NCBI GenBank assembly: GCA_015067385.1
Contig: SVMP01000008.1
Coordinates: 1-26,529 of the forward strand
DNA from: Oscillospiraceae bacterium
GTDB lineage: Bacteria > Bacillota > Clostridia > Oscillospirales > UBA644
Direction: 5' to 3'
Length of the DNA stretch: 26,529 nt
Both the position numbers and the translations under genes were made by a program. The notes under the pieces were generated by a model. The model was given only the letters and a program-made list of their open reading frames with translations. It was not told the origin of the DNA and made no database searches. Positions 15,931 to 23,995 of the stretch are shown piece by piece (the first letter of the stretch is position 1; each line of letters starts with the position of its first letter).

Positions 15931-17832
15931 ATGAACGACATAAGAAACATTGCGCTCGTGGCACACGTTGACGCAGGGAAAACGACTCTCACGGAGAGGC
16001 TTTTGTTTGAAAGCGGAGCAATAAGGTCTCAGGGGAGCGTAGACAAGGGAACGACAAAAACAGACGATCTTGCGGTTGAAAAGAAGCGTGGGATATCTGT
16101 CCGTTCGGCATTAACATCGATAAATATCGACGGCACGACCGTAAACATAATCGATACTCCGGGACACGCTGATTTCATATCGCAGGTCGAACGCGCCTTT
16201 TTTGCGGTTGACGGAGTTGTGGTTCTGGTATCGGCGGTTGACGGAGTTCAGACGAATACGGAGATCATTCTCGAAACGGTAAAGCGTCTTAAAAAGCCGT
16301 GCATGATCTTTATAAATAAAACGGACAGAGATATTGCAGACGAAGACCGTGTTTTCGAACAGATCAAGGACATATTTCCGCAGGCATCAAAGCGTTCGGA
16401 CATATTCGAAGACCTCGCATCTCTTGATGAGGAATGCCTTGAAGCTTTTTTGGCGGGAGAAGAGCCCGACAGTGAAACGCTTGACAAAAAGATAAAGGAA
16501 TACGTTAAAAAAAGCGAGATAGCCCCTGTTTTTTCGGGAAGCGCCGTGACCGGCAAGGGCGTCAAAGAGCTGCTTTGTGCGATCGTTAAATACTTACCGG
16601 AGCCCGAAAGCGAAGGCGGCGAGCTTTGCGGCTTTGTTTATGCGGTAAGTCATGATAAAGCTTACGGCAGAGTTGCGTATGTTCGTATTTTTTCCGGTTC
16701 TCTTGCCGTCCGCCGATCGATAGAGATCAACGGTGAAGAGTTCAAGATAAGCATGATAAAAAAATCCGTTCTCGGCAAAATGACGGATATTCAGAGTTTA
16801 ACATCGGGCGAAGTCGGCGCTGTGTACGGTCTTTCGGGAGCAAAAACGGGAGACATTATCGGCGGCAGAGAAAAGCTTCCCGAAGGAATATCCGAAAACG
16901 GCATGGGACAGGCGCTTCTGATGACAACGGTAAGAGCAACGGACGGAACGGATGTTTTGAAATTAAAGGACGCATTAAGCGAGCTTACAGCGGAAGAACC
17001 GCTTATGGATCTCATATGGGAGCCGCTTTCAAAGAGCCTTAACATAAAGGTATTCGGCAGTATTCAGACGGAAATTCTGGAAGAGATAATTTTCGAGCGT
17101 TTCGGAATAAAAGTCGAGTTCGGAGCACCCGTTGTAATATACAAAGAAACTCCGTCGGCTCAGGGTTTCGGATTTGACGCATACACGATGCCAAAGCCGT
17201 GCTGGGCAGTCTTAAAATTCAAGATCACGCCTCTTGAAAGAGGCAGCGGAGTTGTTTACAAATGTTCAACGCCGCCGAACAGACTTTCTTACAGATACAG
17301 AAAGCAGGTTGAAGAATCGATAAAAGCATCAATAGCGCAAGGACCGAGAGGCTGGGAAGTTACGGACATGGAGATCGACCTTGTTGACGGGGAAGATCAC
17401 CCGATACACACACATCCGCTTGATTTCACGGTTGCAACCCCTCTCGCATTGGCAGACGGATTCAGAAACACAAAAACGACGCTTTTGGAACCGTATCTTC
17501 ACGTTCGCTTTACGGCATCCGCAGACCATTACGGAAGACTGCTGTCGGACATAATCCGAATGAGAGGCGAGGTCGGCGAGCCTGTGAGAAGAAAAGACAC
17601 TCTTTTTCTGGAAGCCGAGATACCCGTTGCGACATCGCTCGACTATCCCGTAACATTCGCATCGTTCACATCGGGCAAAGGTGTTATGTCGGCAACATTT
17701 TCGGGCTACAGAGAATGTCCCGAACCCGAAGGGAAAACGATGCCGAGAAGAGGCGTTGACCCTCTTGACCGTTCAAAATACATTCTTGCGGCAAGACATG
17801 CGCTTTCGGGAACGGTTTTTGAAGTACAATAA
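15931..17832 (+). CDS. Tet(M)/Tet(W)-family EF-G-like GTPase (chromosomal, diverged)
   Basis: A 633-residue translation GTPase with EF-G-type layout. G motifs are AHVDAGKTT (11-19), RGISV, DTPGHADF, NKTD and SGSA, followed by domain II (FVYAVSHDKAYGRVAYVRIFSG), domains III/IV (TPLERGSGVVYKCSTP, LDFTVATPLALADG) and a domain V ending RRGVDPLDRSKYIL. Length and order match the tetracycline ribosomal protection proteins (about 639 residues) more than EF-G (about 690). However, it differs from Tet(M) at many positions and has no mobile-element context or leader peptide. It may be a housekeeping ribosome-remodelling paralogue rather than a resistance gene. The ribosome binding site is weak (ACGGA). 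I could not assign a promoter. Confidence 0.85.
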   Translation: MNDIRNIALVAHVDAGKTTLTERLLFESGAIRSQGSVDKGTTKTDDLAVEKKRGISVRSALTSINIDGTTVNIIDTPGHADFISQVERAFFAVDGVVVLVSAVDGVQTNTEIILETVKRLKKPCMIFINKTDRDIADEDRVFEQIKDIFPQASKRSDIFEDLASLDEECLEAFLAGEEPDSETLDKKIKEYVKKSEIAPVFSGSAVTGKGVKELLCAIVKYLPEPESEGGELCGFVYAVSHDKAYGRVAYVRIFSGSLAVRRSIEINGEEFKISMIKKSVLGKMTDIQSLTSGEVGAVYGLSGAKTGDIIGGREKLPEGISENGMGQALLMTTVRATDGTDVLKLKDALSELTAEEPLMDLIWEPLSKSLNIKVFGSIQTEILEEIIFERFGIKVEFGAPVVIYKETPSAQGFGFDAYTMPKPCWAVLKFKITPLERGSGVVYKCSTPPNRLSYRYRKQVEESIKASIAQGPRGWEVTDMEIDLVDGEDHPIHTHPLDFTVATPLALADGFRNTKTTLLEPYLHVRFTASADHYGRLLSDIIRMRGEVGEPVRRKDTLFLEAEIPVATSLDYPVTFASFTSGKGVMSATFSGYRECPEPEGKTMPRRGVDPLDRSKYILAARHALSGTVFEVQ

Positions 17833-17835
17833 ACC

Positions 17836-17864
17836 TTGACAAAGCGAAAAAATTATAATATAAT
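17836..17864 (+). promoter_or_regulatory. Perfect-consensus promoter of engB-lysA-GH125-GH95-like operon
   Basis: TTGACA (17836-17841), exactly 17 bp, TATAAT (17859-17864). It starts 4 bp after the stop of the GTPase gene, with no terminator between, so some read-through from that gene is possible. Confidence 0.88.
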
Positions 17865-17898
17865 AAAGTACTAATAAACAAAAAAACGGAGAAACAAA

Positions 17899-18489
17899 AT
17901 GCCGTACAATTACAATAAAGCAGAGTTTTTGTGCAGTTATTTCGATGCGAGAGAGCTTCCTTTGGAGCGAAAGCCCGAGATCGTTTTCGTCGGACGTTCA
18001 AACGCAGGCAAAAGCTCAATGATAAACAAGCTTGTTAACCGCAAAAAATTTGCATACACAAGCTCAAAGCCCGGCAAAACCGCGGCGATAAACTACTTTT
18101 CAATAGACAACAGTATTTATATAGTTGACTTACCCGGTTACGGCTTTGCGCAGAAATCAAAGACCGAAAGAAAAGGCTGGGGAAGCCTTATAGAAACGTA
18201 TTTCGAGCTTGGCAGAGATATGCGTCTTGTTGTTTTGCTCATTGATATCCGTCACGGTCCGACTGCTGACGACGAGATGATGTACGAATATCTGATGTCG
18301 AAAACCGTTCCTTTCTGCGTTGCGGCAACGAAATCGGACAAGGTCTCGAAGACTGCGGCGAAAGAAATGGTAGAAAAAATAAGCGAACAGTTCGGTGTTA
18401 ACGCATTTTCATTTTCTTCCGAAACAGGAGAAGGCGTTGACACATTAAAAGCAATTATAGAAGATCTTACGGAGGCACAAGATGATTGA
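17899..18489 (+). CDS. engB: Ribosome biogenesis GTPase YsxC/EngB
   Basis: This 196-residue protein has the compact TRAFAC GTPase layout of EngB: GRSNAGKSS (32-40), SSKPGKTAAIN, DLPGYGFAQKS, ATKSDK and FSSETGEG. In bacilli YsxC is essential for late assembly of the 50S subunit. It is the first gene after a strong promoter, and its stop overlaps the lysA start by 8 bp, so the two are translationally coupled. It also sits directly after an EF-G-like GTPase that presumably acts on the ribosome. Confidence 0.97.
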   Translation: MPYNYNKAEFLCSYFDARELPLERKPEIVFVGRSNAGKSSMINKLVNRKKFAYTSSKPGKTAAINYFSIDNSIYIVDLPGYGFAQKSKTERKGWGSLIETYFELGRDMRLVVLLIDIRHGPTADDEMMYEYLMSKTVPFCVAATKSDKVSKTAAKEMVEKISEQFGVNAFSFSSETGEGVDTLKAIIEDLTEAQDD

Positions 18490-19762
18490 AACAGTAAACG
18501 GAAATCTTTGCGTTGATGGCGTAAAGGTCTCAGACATTACAGAGGAATTCGGAACGCCATGTTATATAATGTCCGAAAAGACGATAAGAGAAAACTGCCG
18601 TAAATATAAAAACGCTATCGAAAAATATTACGGAGGGAACGGTCTTCCGCTTTTTGCGTCGAAAGCTTTTTCCTGCATGGAGATATACAGAATAGTTGCA
18701 AGCGAAGGGCTCGGCACGGACGTTGTTTCCGGCGGAGAGCTTTACACTGCGCTCAAAGCAGGCTTTGACCCGAAGAAGATATATTTTCACGGCAATGCAA
18801 AGACAGAAAAAGAGCTTATAATGGCGATAGAAAGCGGTGTTGGACATATTGTTGTTGACAACATCGAAGAGCTCATGCTTCTCGACCGTCTCGCAGGAGA
18901 AAAGGGCAAGATTGCGAATATATCATTCAGAATCAAGCCGGGTGTTGAAGCGCACACGCATGATTTTGTCAAAACAGGGCAGATCGACTCCAAATTCGGC
19001 GTTGCCCTTGAAAACGGCGAAGCCTTTGAGATAATCAAGACGGCATCTGAGCTGAAAAATGTTAAAGTTGTCGGAGCGCACTGCCATATCGGTTCTCAGA
19101 TATTTGACGAAGATCCGTTCATGCTTGCGGCGAAAGTCATGCTCGAATTCATGGCAAAGGTTAAAAATGAGCTTTCCGTTGAAATAAAAGAACTCAATCT
19201 CGGCGGCGGATTCGGCATAAGATACGTTGAAGGACAGAACCCGAAAGACTACGATGAATATATGCGAAAAGTTTCCGAGACAGTAAAGAGCGAAAGCGCA
19301 GCGCTCGGACTTGAAGTTCCGTATATTGTTGTTGAACCCGGCAGAAGCATCGTTGGTGCGGCAGGCATAACGGCATACAAGGTAATGTCCGTAAAAACGA
19401 TAGAAAACATAAGAACATACGTTGCAATCGACGGCGGCATGACCGACAACCCCAGATATGCGCTTTACAAATCGGAATATGAAGCATGTATTGCAAACAA
19501 AGCGGACAAGCCCAAAGATTTCAAGGCGACGGTTGCAGGCAGATGCTGTGAAAGCGGCGACCTTATCGGCGAAAACATGATGATACAGAAGCCGGAAGCA
19601 GGCGATATTCTCGTTGTTTTTGCGACGGGCGCATACAACTACTCGATGGCATCGAATTACAACCGAGTTCCCCGTCTGCCCGTTGTTATGATAACAGACG
19701 GAAAGCCGAGAATTATCGTTAAAAGAGAAACATACGAAGATATAATAAGAAACGACATATAA
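18482..19762 (+). CDS. lysA: Diaminopimelate decarboxylase
   Basis: This 426-residue fold-type III PLP enzyme converts meso-diaminopimelate to L-lysine, the last step of the DAP pathway. The PLP lysine is in FASKAFSC (Lys61). Other motifs are AHCHIGSQIFD, LNLGGGFGIRY, EPGRSIVGAAG (phosphate loop), GRCCESGDLI (active-site Cys across the dimer) and GAYNYSMASNYN. ACGGAGG lies 7 nt before the ATG, inside engB. It needs meso-DAP, normally made by DapF; the only DapF in this window is the CarB-fused domain with a missing Cys. It is followed after 12 bp by the GH125 gene. Confidence 0.97.
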   Translation: MIETVNGNLCVDGVKVSDITEEFGTPCYIMSEKTIRENCRKYKNAIEKYYGGNGLPLFASKAFSCMEIYRIVASEGLGTDVVSGGELYTALKAGFDPKKIYFHGNAKTEKELIMAIESGVGHIVVDNIEELMLLDRLAGEKGKIANISFRIKPGVEAHTHDFVKTGQIDSKFGVALENGEAFEIIKTASELKNVKVVGAHCHIGSQIFDEDPFMLAAKVMLEFMAKVKNELSVEIKELNLGGGFGIRYVEGQNPKDYDEYMRKVSETVKSESAALGLEVPYIVVEPGRSIVGAAGITAYKVMSVKTIENIRTYVAIDGGMTDNPRYALYKSEYEACIANKADKPKDFKATVAGRCCESGDLIGENMMIQKPEAGDILVVFATGAYNYSMASNYNRVPRLPVVMITDGKPRIIVKRETYEDIIRNDI

Positions 19763-19774
19763 GGAGACGAGAAA

Positions 19775-21037
19775 ATGACTACCGAATACGTTAAAAAAGT
19801 TATTGCGGAAATGAAAGAGAAGCTCATTGCCGCAGGCAGACCCGCACTTGCGGAATCTTTTGAAAAATGTTATCCCAACACTATTGAAACAACTACAGAA
19901 ATAAACGATGACGGCACCGCTTTTGTTTTTACGGGCGATATTCCTGCGATGTGGCTTCGAGATTCTTCGGCGCAGGTGCGTCATTATCTCTCGATAACAA
20001 AGCAGGACGAGCAGATGAGAAAGATCGTTGAAGGTCTTATCGCAAAGCAGGCGGAATGTATAATCAACGACCCGTATGCAAACGCTTTCAACAAAGAAGC
20101 AAACGGCAAATGCTGGGATGTTGACGATACTGAATTCAGAAATCTTTTGGCATGGGAACGTAAATACGAGATCGACTCTCTTTGCTACCCCGTTCAGCTT
20201 GCTTATCTGTACTGGAAGGCATCCGATTCCACCGCGCATTTCACGGAAAACTTCAAGACGGCATGTAAAAAGATCCTTGATGTTTTCAAGCTTGAGCAGA
20301 ACCATGAAAACTCCAAATATTTCTTCAGAAGAAAGAACTGTCCTCCCTCCGACACTCTTCCCTGCGACGGAAAAGGAAATCCCGTTTCTTACACAGGCAT
20401 GACCTGGTCGGGATTCAGACCGTCCGATGACGCTTGCAAATACGGTTATCTTGTACCTTCCAACATGTTCGCAGTCGTTATTCTCGGATATATTGAAGAA
20501 ATTTTTGCAGACGATGCGGAAATGGCGGCTACCGCAAAAGAACTCAAAGAGCAGATCGACAAGGGCATCAAGGAATATGCGATCTACGATCACCCTGTTT
20601 ACGGCAAGATCTACGCATACGAGACAGACGGCAACGGCAACTACAATCTTATGGACGATGCAAACGTACCGTCGCTGCTTTCCATCCCCTATCTCGGCTA
20701 TGTTTCGGCTGACGATGGAATTTACCAGAACACACGTAAATTTATTCTCAGCAAAGAAAATCCGTACTACTACGAAGGTAAAGCGGCAAAAGGCATCGGA
20801 AGTCCGCACACTCCCGAAAATTATATCTGGCATATCAGCCTTTCCATGCAGGGTCTGACATCAACATGCGACAAAGAGAAAGAATATCTTCTCGATCTTT
20901 TCGAAAATACGACCGCAGGCACGGGCTTTATGCACGAGGGCTTTAATGTTGACGATCCGAACCAGTTCACACGTCCCTGGTTTGCATGGTCAAACTCTAT
21001 ATTCTCAGAATTTATCTTAAGCATATTTGACAAATAA
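19775..21037 (+). CDS. GH125 exo-alpha-1,6-mannosidase
   Basis: This 420-residue protein matches GH125 (formerly DUF1237). The family hallmark FTGDIPAMWLRDSSAQV is at residues 52-68. The predicted general acid is in GFRPSDDACKYG (Asp208/209) and the base in FMHEGFNVDDP (Glu388), by comparison with the Clostridium perfringens enzyme. The family is an inverting, metal-independent exo-alpha-1,6-mannosidase acting on N-glycan-type mannosides. There is no signal peptide, so it likely trims imported oligosaccharides. AAGGAGA precedes the ATG. It sits in an operon between lysA and a GH95-like gene. Confidence 0.92.
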   Translation: MTTEYVKKVIAEMKEKLIAAGRPALAESFEKCYPNTIETTTEINDDGTAFVFTGDIPAMWLRDSSAQVRHYLSITKQDEQMRKIVEGLIAKQAECIINDPYANAFNKEANGKCWDVDDTEFRNLLAWERKYEIDSLCYPVQLAYLYWKASDSTAHFTENFKTACKKILDVFKLEQNHENSKYFFRRKNCPPSDTLPCDGKGNPVSYTGMTWSGFRPSDDACKYGYLVPSNMFAVVILGYIEEIFADDAEMAATAKELKEQIDKGIKEYAIYDHPVYGKIYAYETDGNGNYNLMDDANVPSLLSIPYLGYVSADDGIYQNTRKFILSKENPYYYEGKAAKGIGSPHTPENYIWHISLSMQGLTSTCDKEKEYLLDLFENTTAGTGFMHEGFNVDDPNQFTRPWFAWSNSIFSEFILSIFDK

Positions 21038-21058
21038 ACAGAAAGGATGACTTGTCAA

Positions 21059-23155
21059 ATGACAGAACATATTTTTAAAATGAACTGTCCGGCAAAAGGC
21101 ATCCCGACAAACGCGCTTCCGGACGGTGCATTTACAGGCAACGGCGACATAACAGTCGTTCTTTCGGGCGGGCCCGACAAAATACATCTCCACATAAACA
21201 AATCTGACTTCTGGAAAGCAGACGGCAGAGTTGAAAAAGATATGGTCGGCGGAATTGCGCCTCTCGGAATGGCTGAGATCCTTCTGCCTCAGCTTGCTTA
21301 TGCGGAATATAATGTTGAACAGAATCTCGATAAAGCGTATATCAATTTGCAGCTCAAAGAAAAAGGCTTTGATGCAAATCTGAAAATAACGATTTGCGCA
21401 ACGGCAAATATAATTCTTCTTGAGCTTGACAGAAGACATCCTGCTGTTTCGGCATCTATGTCTCTTATAGAGTTGGACGGATACGAATCGATCTCGTACA
21501 GCGGAGAAGTAAAAGATGCGACATATACCGTTAGAGGTTTTGACTACCCCGAATGCAGATTCCCGTGCTACGGCATCTGCGCCGAAAAGATGATATCAAG
21601 AAAAGTCGAAAACGGCAGAGAACGCATCGTTTGGGCAATAACAGCCTATACAAACCACGATACTGCGGCATATAAAAATCAGGCTATAGACACGATCCTT
21701 GATATTGATGAAAAAGATTGCAACAAGCTTCTTTCCGACCATGAGGAATGGTGGAAAGATTTCTGGGCAAAGAGCAGCGTTACTCTCTCCGACGAATTTC
21801 TTGAGCTTCATTGGTACGCAGGTCTTTACACCATGGCTTGCTGTGCAAGAAACAAAAAATTCCCTCCGGGTCTCTGGGGTTCGTATGTAACAAAAGACGG
21901 AATGGGCTGGCTCGGTGACTATCACCTCAACTATAACTACGAAGCGCCGTTCTATGCACTGACATCCTGCAACCACACAGAACTTCTGGAATGTTACATG
22001 CCGCCGATAAACGATTATCTGCCGACCGCAAAACGTTACGCAAAAGAATTTTTCGGAGTTCGCGGAGCTATATTCCCCGTTGGACTCGGTCCGCTCGGGC
22101 TTGAAACAGACGTACGTCCCAAAACAAAAGAGCACGGACATCTTTTCCACGGACAGAAGAGCAACGGTGCATATGCGGCAGTTATTCCGATGATGCACTG
22201 GTACGGAACGAGAGACACGGAATTTGCAAAACGCGAATATTACGATTTCCTTCTTTCCATTGCTGATTTCTGGGAAGATTACCTTGTTTTCGAGGACGGA
22301 TGTTATCAGATATACAACGACTCTCTCAATGAGACATGTTGGTACTGCGGACCTGACGCTATGCCGAGCGGACATGATGATAAGAACCCGATCGTTTCGA
22401 ATGCGCTTGTCAGAATGATAATGAAATTAGTTATCGACATTTCGAAAGAGCTCGGAAAGAATACAGACAGGATCCCGAAATGGCAGCATATTCTCGACAA
22501 TATGGTTGAGCCGAAAACATTTGAAAGTAACGGCGAAAAAGTCCTCTGCGGCATTGACGGAAGCACCGAGCTGAGAGAGCTTGCACTTGAAAGTATGTTC
22601 CCTGCAGGCTCGATCGGAAAATATTCCACACCCGAGATTTATGAATATGCAAAAAATACACATAAACAGCTCGCTATATGGATGAGTGACAACCGTTTCT
22701 GCGGCTATTATCCGATGGCGGCAAGGCTTGAATATCCCGCAGAAGAAATCATCAAGCATATCAACGAGGTTATTGACGCACGAGGTCTTCCGAACGGTAT
22801 GGTACGTTTCGGCGGAGGCGGTCTTGAAAACAGCGCATCGATCCCGATGACCGTAAACGAGATGATGCTTCAGAGCTACGAAGACATTATCAGACTTTTC
22901 CCCGTATGGAACAGAAATAATGATGCAAGTTTCAAGAATCTGAGAGCATACGGCGCATTCCTCATTTCCGCTTCTGTTAAAAACGGAGTTATCAGAGCAG
23001 AGATCGTCAGCGAAAAAGGCAGAAGCCTCACTGTTGAAAAGCCTGCGGACGGATATTTCCTTACGACAGGAGACGGCAGAAAGATCGCTCTTACCGAAAA
23101 ATTCACGACAGTAAACACCAAAAAAGGCGAAAAACTCATAATTTCCGCAGAATAA
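21059..23155 (+). CDS. GH95/GH65-like (alpha/alpha)6-barrel glycoside hydrolase
   Basis: The start at 21059 gives 698 residues. The upstream ATG at 21047 lies inside the AAAGGA ribosome binding site and is not usable. The N-terminal beta-sandwich carries PDGAFTGNGDITVVLSGGP and INKSDFWKADG, matching the GNG-x-G...LN-x-x-x-LW pattern of GH95/GH65 N-domains. A central helical barrel follows (WYAGLYTMACCAR, HGHLFHGQKSNGAY, GCYQIYNDSLNETCW), then a C-terminal beta domain (AYGAFLISASVKNGVIRAE). GH95 members are alpha-L-fucosidases or alpha-L-galactosidases; specificity here is not determined. There is no signal peptide. Co-transcription with GH125 (21 bp gap) suggests a shared glycan. A strong terminator follows. 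Confidence 0.7.
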   Translation: MTEHIFKMNCPAKGIPTNALPDGAFTGNGDITVVLSGGPDKIHLHINKSDFWKADGRVEKDMVGGIAPLGMAEILLPQLAYAEYNVEQNLDKAYINLQLKEKGFDANLKITICATANIILLELDRRHPAVSASMSLIELDGYESISYSGEVKDATYTVRGFDYPECRFPCYGICAEKMISRKVENGRERIVWAITAYTNHDTAAYKNQAIDTILDIDEKDCNKLLSDHEEWWKDFWAKSSVTLSDEFLELHWYAGLYTMACCARNKKFPPGLWGSYVTKDGMGWLGDYHLNYNYEAPFYALTSCNHTELLECYMPPINDYLPTAKRYAKEFFGVRGAIFPVGLGPLGLETDVRPKTKEHGHLFHGQKSNGAYAAVIPMMHWYGTRDTEFAKREYYDFLLSIADFWEDYLVFEDGCYQIYNDSLNETCWYCGPDAMPSGHDDKNPIVSNALVRMIMKLVIDISKELGKNTDRIPKWQHILDNMVEPKTFESNGEKVLCGIDGSTELRELALESMFPAGSIGKYSTPEIYEYAKNTHKQLAIWMSDNRFCGYYPMAARLEYPAEEIIKHINEVIDARGLPNGMVRFGGGGLENSASIPMTVNEMMLQSYEDIIRLFPVWNRNNDASFKNLRAYGAFLISASVKNGVIRAEIVSEKGRSLTVEKPADGYFLTTGDGRKIALTEKFTTVNTKKGEKLIISAE

Positions 23156-23161
23156 CAAAAG

Positions 23162-23199
23162 AAGCACTTATGGAAACAAGATCCATAAGTGCTTTTGAT
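23162..23199. terminator. Terminator of the engB-lysA-GH operon (also serves walJ side)
   Basis: A perfect 13-bp stem (23162-23174 with 23182-23194, core GCACTTATGGA/TCCATAAGTGC) and a 7-nt loop are followed by TTTTGATTTT. The minus strand also has a U-rich tail, so it probably ends both convergent units. Confidence 0.88.
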
Positions 23200-23200
23200 T

Positions 23201-23995
23201 TTAGTTATATGTATAGATATGTGAAAGTTCGGACGGAGGAGCGACGTTTATATTAACATCCTTGCCGACCGTTATTCCGTGAACGGAGAGGAAAGAGTTC
23301 ATTGTTGACATTGCGGTATCGGGGGTGTTATTCTCTTTGCTCAGATGGGCAAGGAGGATATTTTCTGCGCCGCGGGAAACAAGGAGCGAAATAAATTCCG
23401 CAGACTGTTCGTTTGAAAGGTGTCCGTTCGGACCTGCGATCCTCTGTTTGAGATAATACGGATAAGGGCCCGTAAAAAGCATATTTTTATCGTGATTTGA
23501 TTCCAGAACAACTGTTTTGCATCCGCAGATCTCATTTCTCATTTCGGGAGTTACTTCGCCTGCGTCGGTACAAACAGCGACGTCGCCGTATTTTGTTGCT
23601 ATACGGTAGCCGACACATTCCGCACTGTCATGCGGAGAGCGGAAAGATGTTACCTCAAAGCAATCACGTCTTGCACACGCACCCGACGGCATATTACAGA
23701 AAAGAGAGTCGTCAACATCGGAATGTTCACTTAAAATGCCGTTCAGAGTGGCTTGATTTGAAATGATCGGGATTCGGAAATGCTTGCATATTGTTGACAA
23801 GCCCGAAATATGATCGGAATGCTCATGAGTAATAAAAACAGCCTCGACAGTAGAAAGAGAAAGCCCTACCGATTCAAGTGCTTTCTGCGTTTTACGTACG
23901 CCTCCGCCGGCATCGACAAGGATCACCCTGCCGTCGATGTCTATAGCCGTGCAGTTTGCGCTGCTTCCGCTGTAAAGAGTAAAAACACGGAGCAT
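23201..23995 (-). CDS. walJ: MBL-fold hydrolase, YycJ/WalJ family
   Basis: This 264-residue metallo-beta-lactamase-fold protein has the zinc-binding motif THEHSDHISGL, the N-terminal LYSGSSANC pattern typical of YycJ/WalJ, and later metal ligands in FRSPHDSAECVGY, CTDAGEVT, LESNHD and LLAHLSKENN. In bacilli walJ lies by the WalKR genes and its product is a 5'-3' DNA exonuclease linked to mismatch repair and cell division. Here it instead follows murA with a 1-bp stop/start overlap (TGATG), so it is translated in coupling with murA. It is probably cytoplasmic. Confidence 0.92.
   Translation of the reverse strand: MLRVFTLYSGSSANCTAIDIDGRVILVDAGGGVRKTQKALESVGLSLSTVEAVFITHEHSDHISGLSTICKHFRIPIISNQATLNGILSEHSDVDDSLFCNMPSGACARRDCFEVTSFRSPHDSAECVGYRIATKYGDVAVCTDAGEVTPEMRNEICGCKTVVLESNHDKNMLFTGPYPYYLKQRIAGPNGHLSNEQSAEFISLLVSRGAENILLAHLSKENNTPDTAMSTMNSFLSVHGITVGKDVNINVAPPSELSHIYTYN

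Noticed and set aside
15931..17832. Calling this a tetracycline resistance gene
   Set aside because: It belongs to the same family, but it is strongly diverged from Tet(M)/Tet(W) and has no mobile or resistance context, so a resistance phenotype cannot be claimed.
18923..20833. 636-residue antisense open frame opposite lysA and GH125
   Set aside because: It is the shadow of two well-supported genes. Its composition (many Cys, Phe, Val, Arg, no domains) is typical of antisense frames in this codon usage, and it spans an operon junction.
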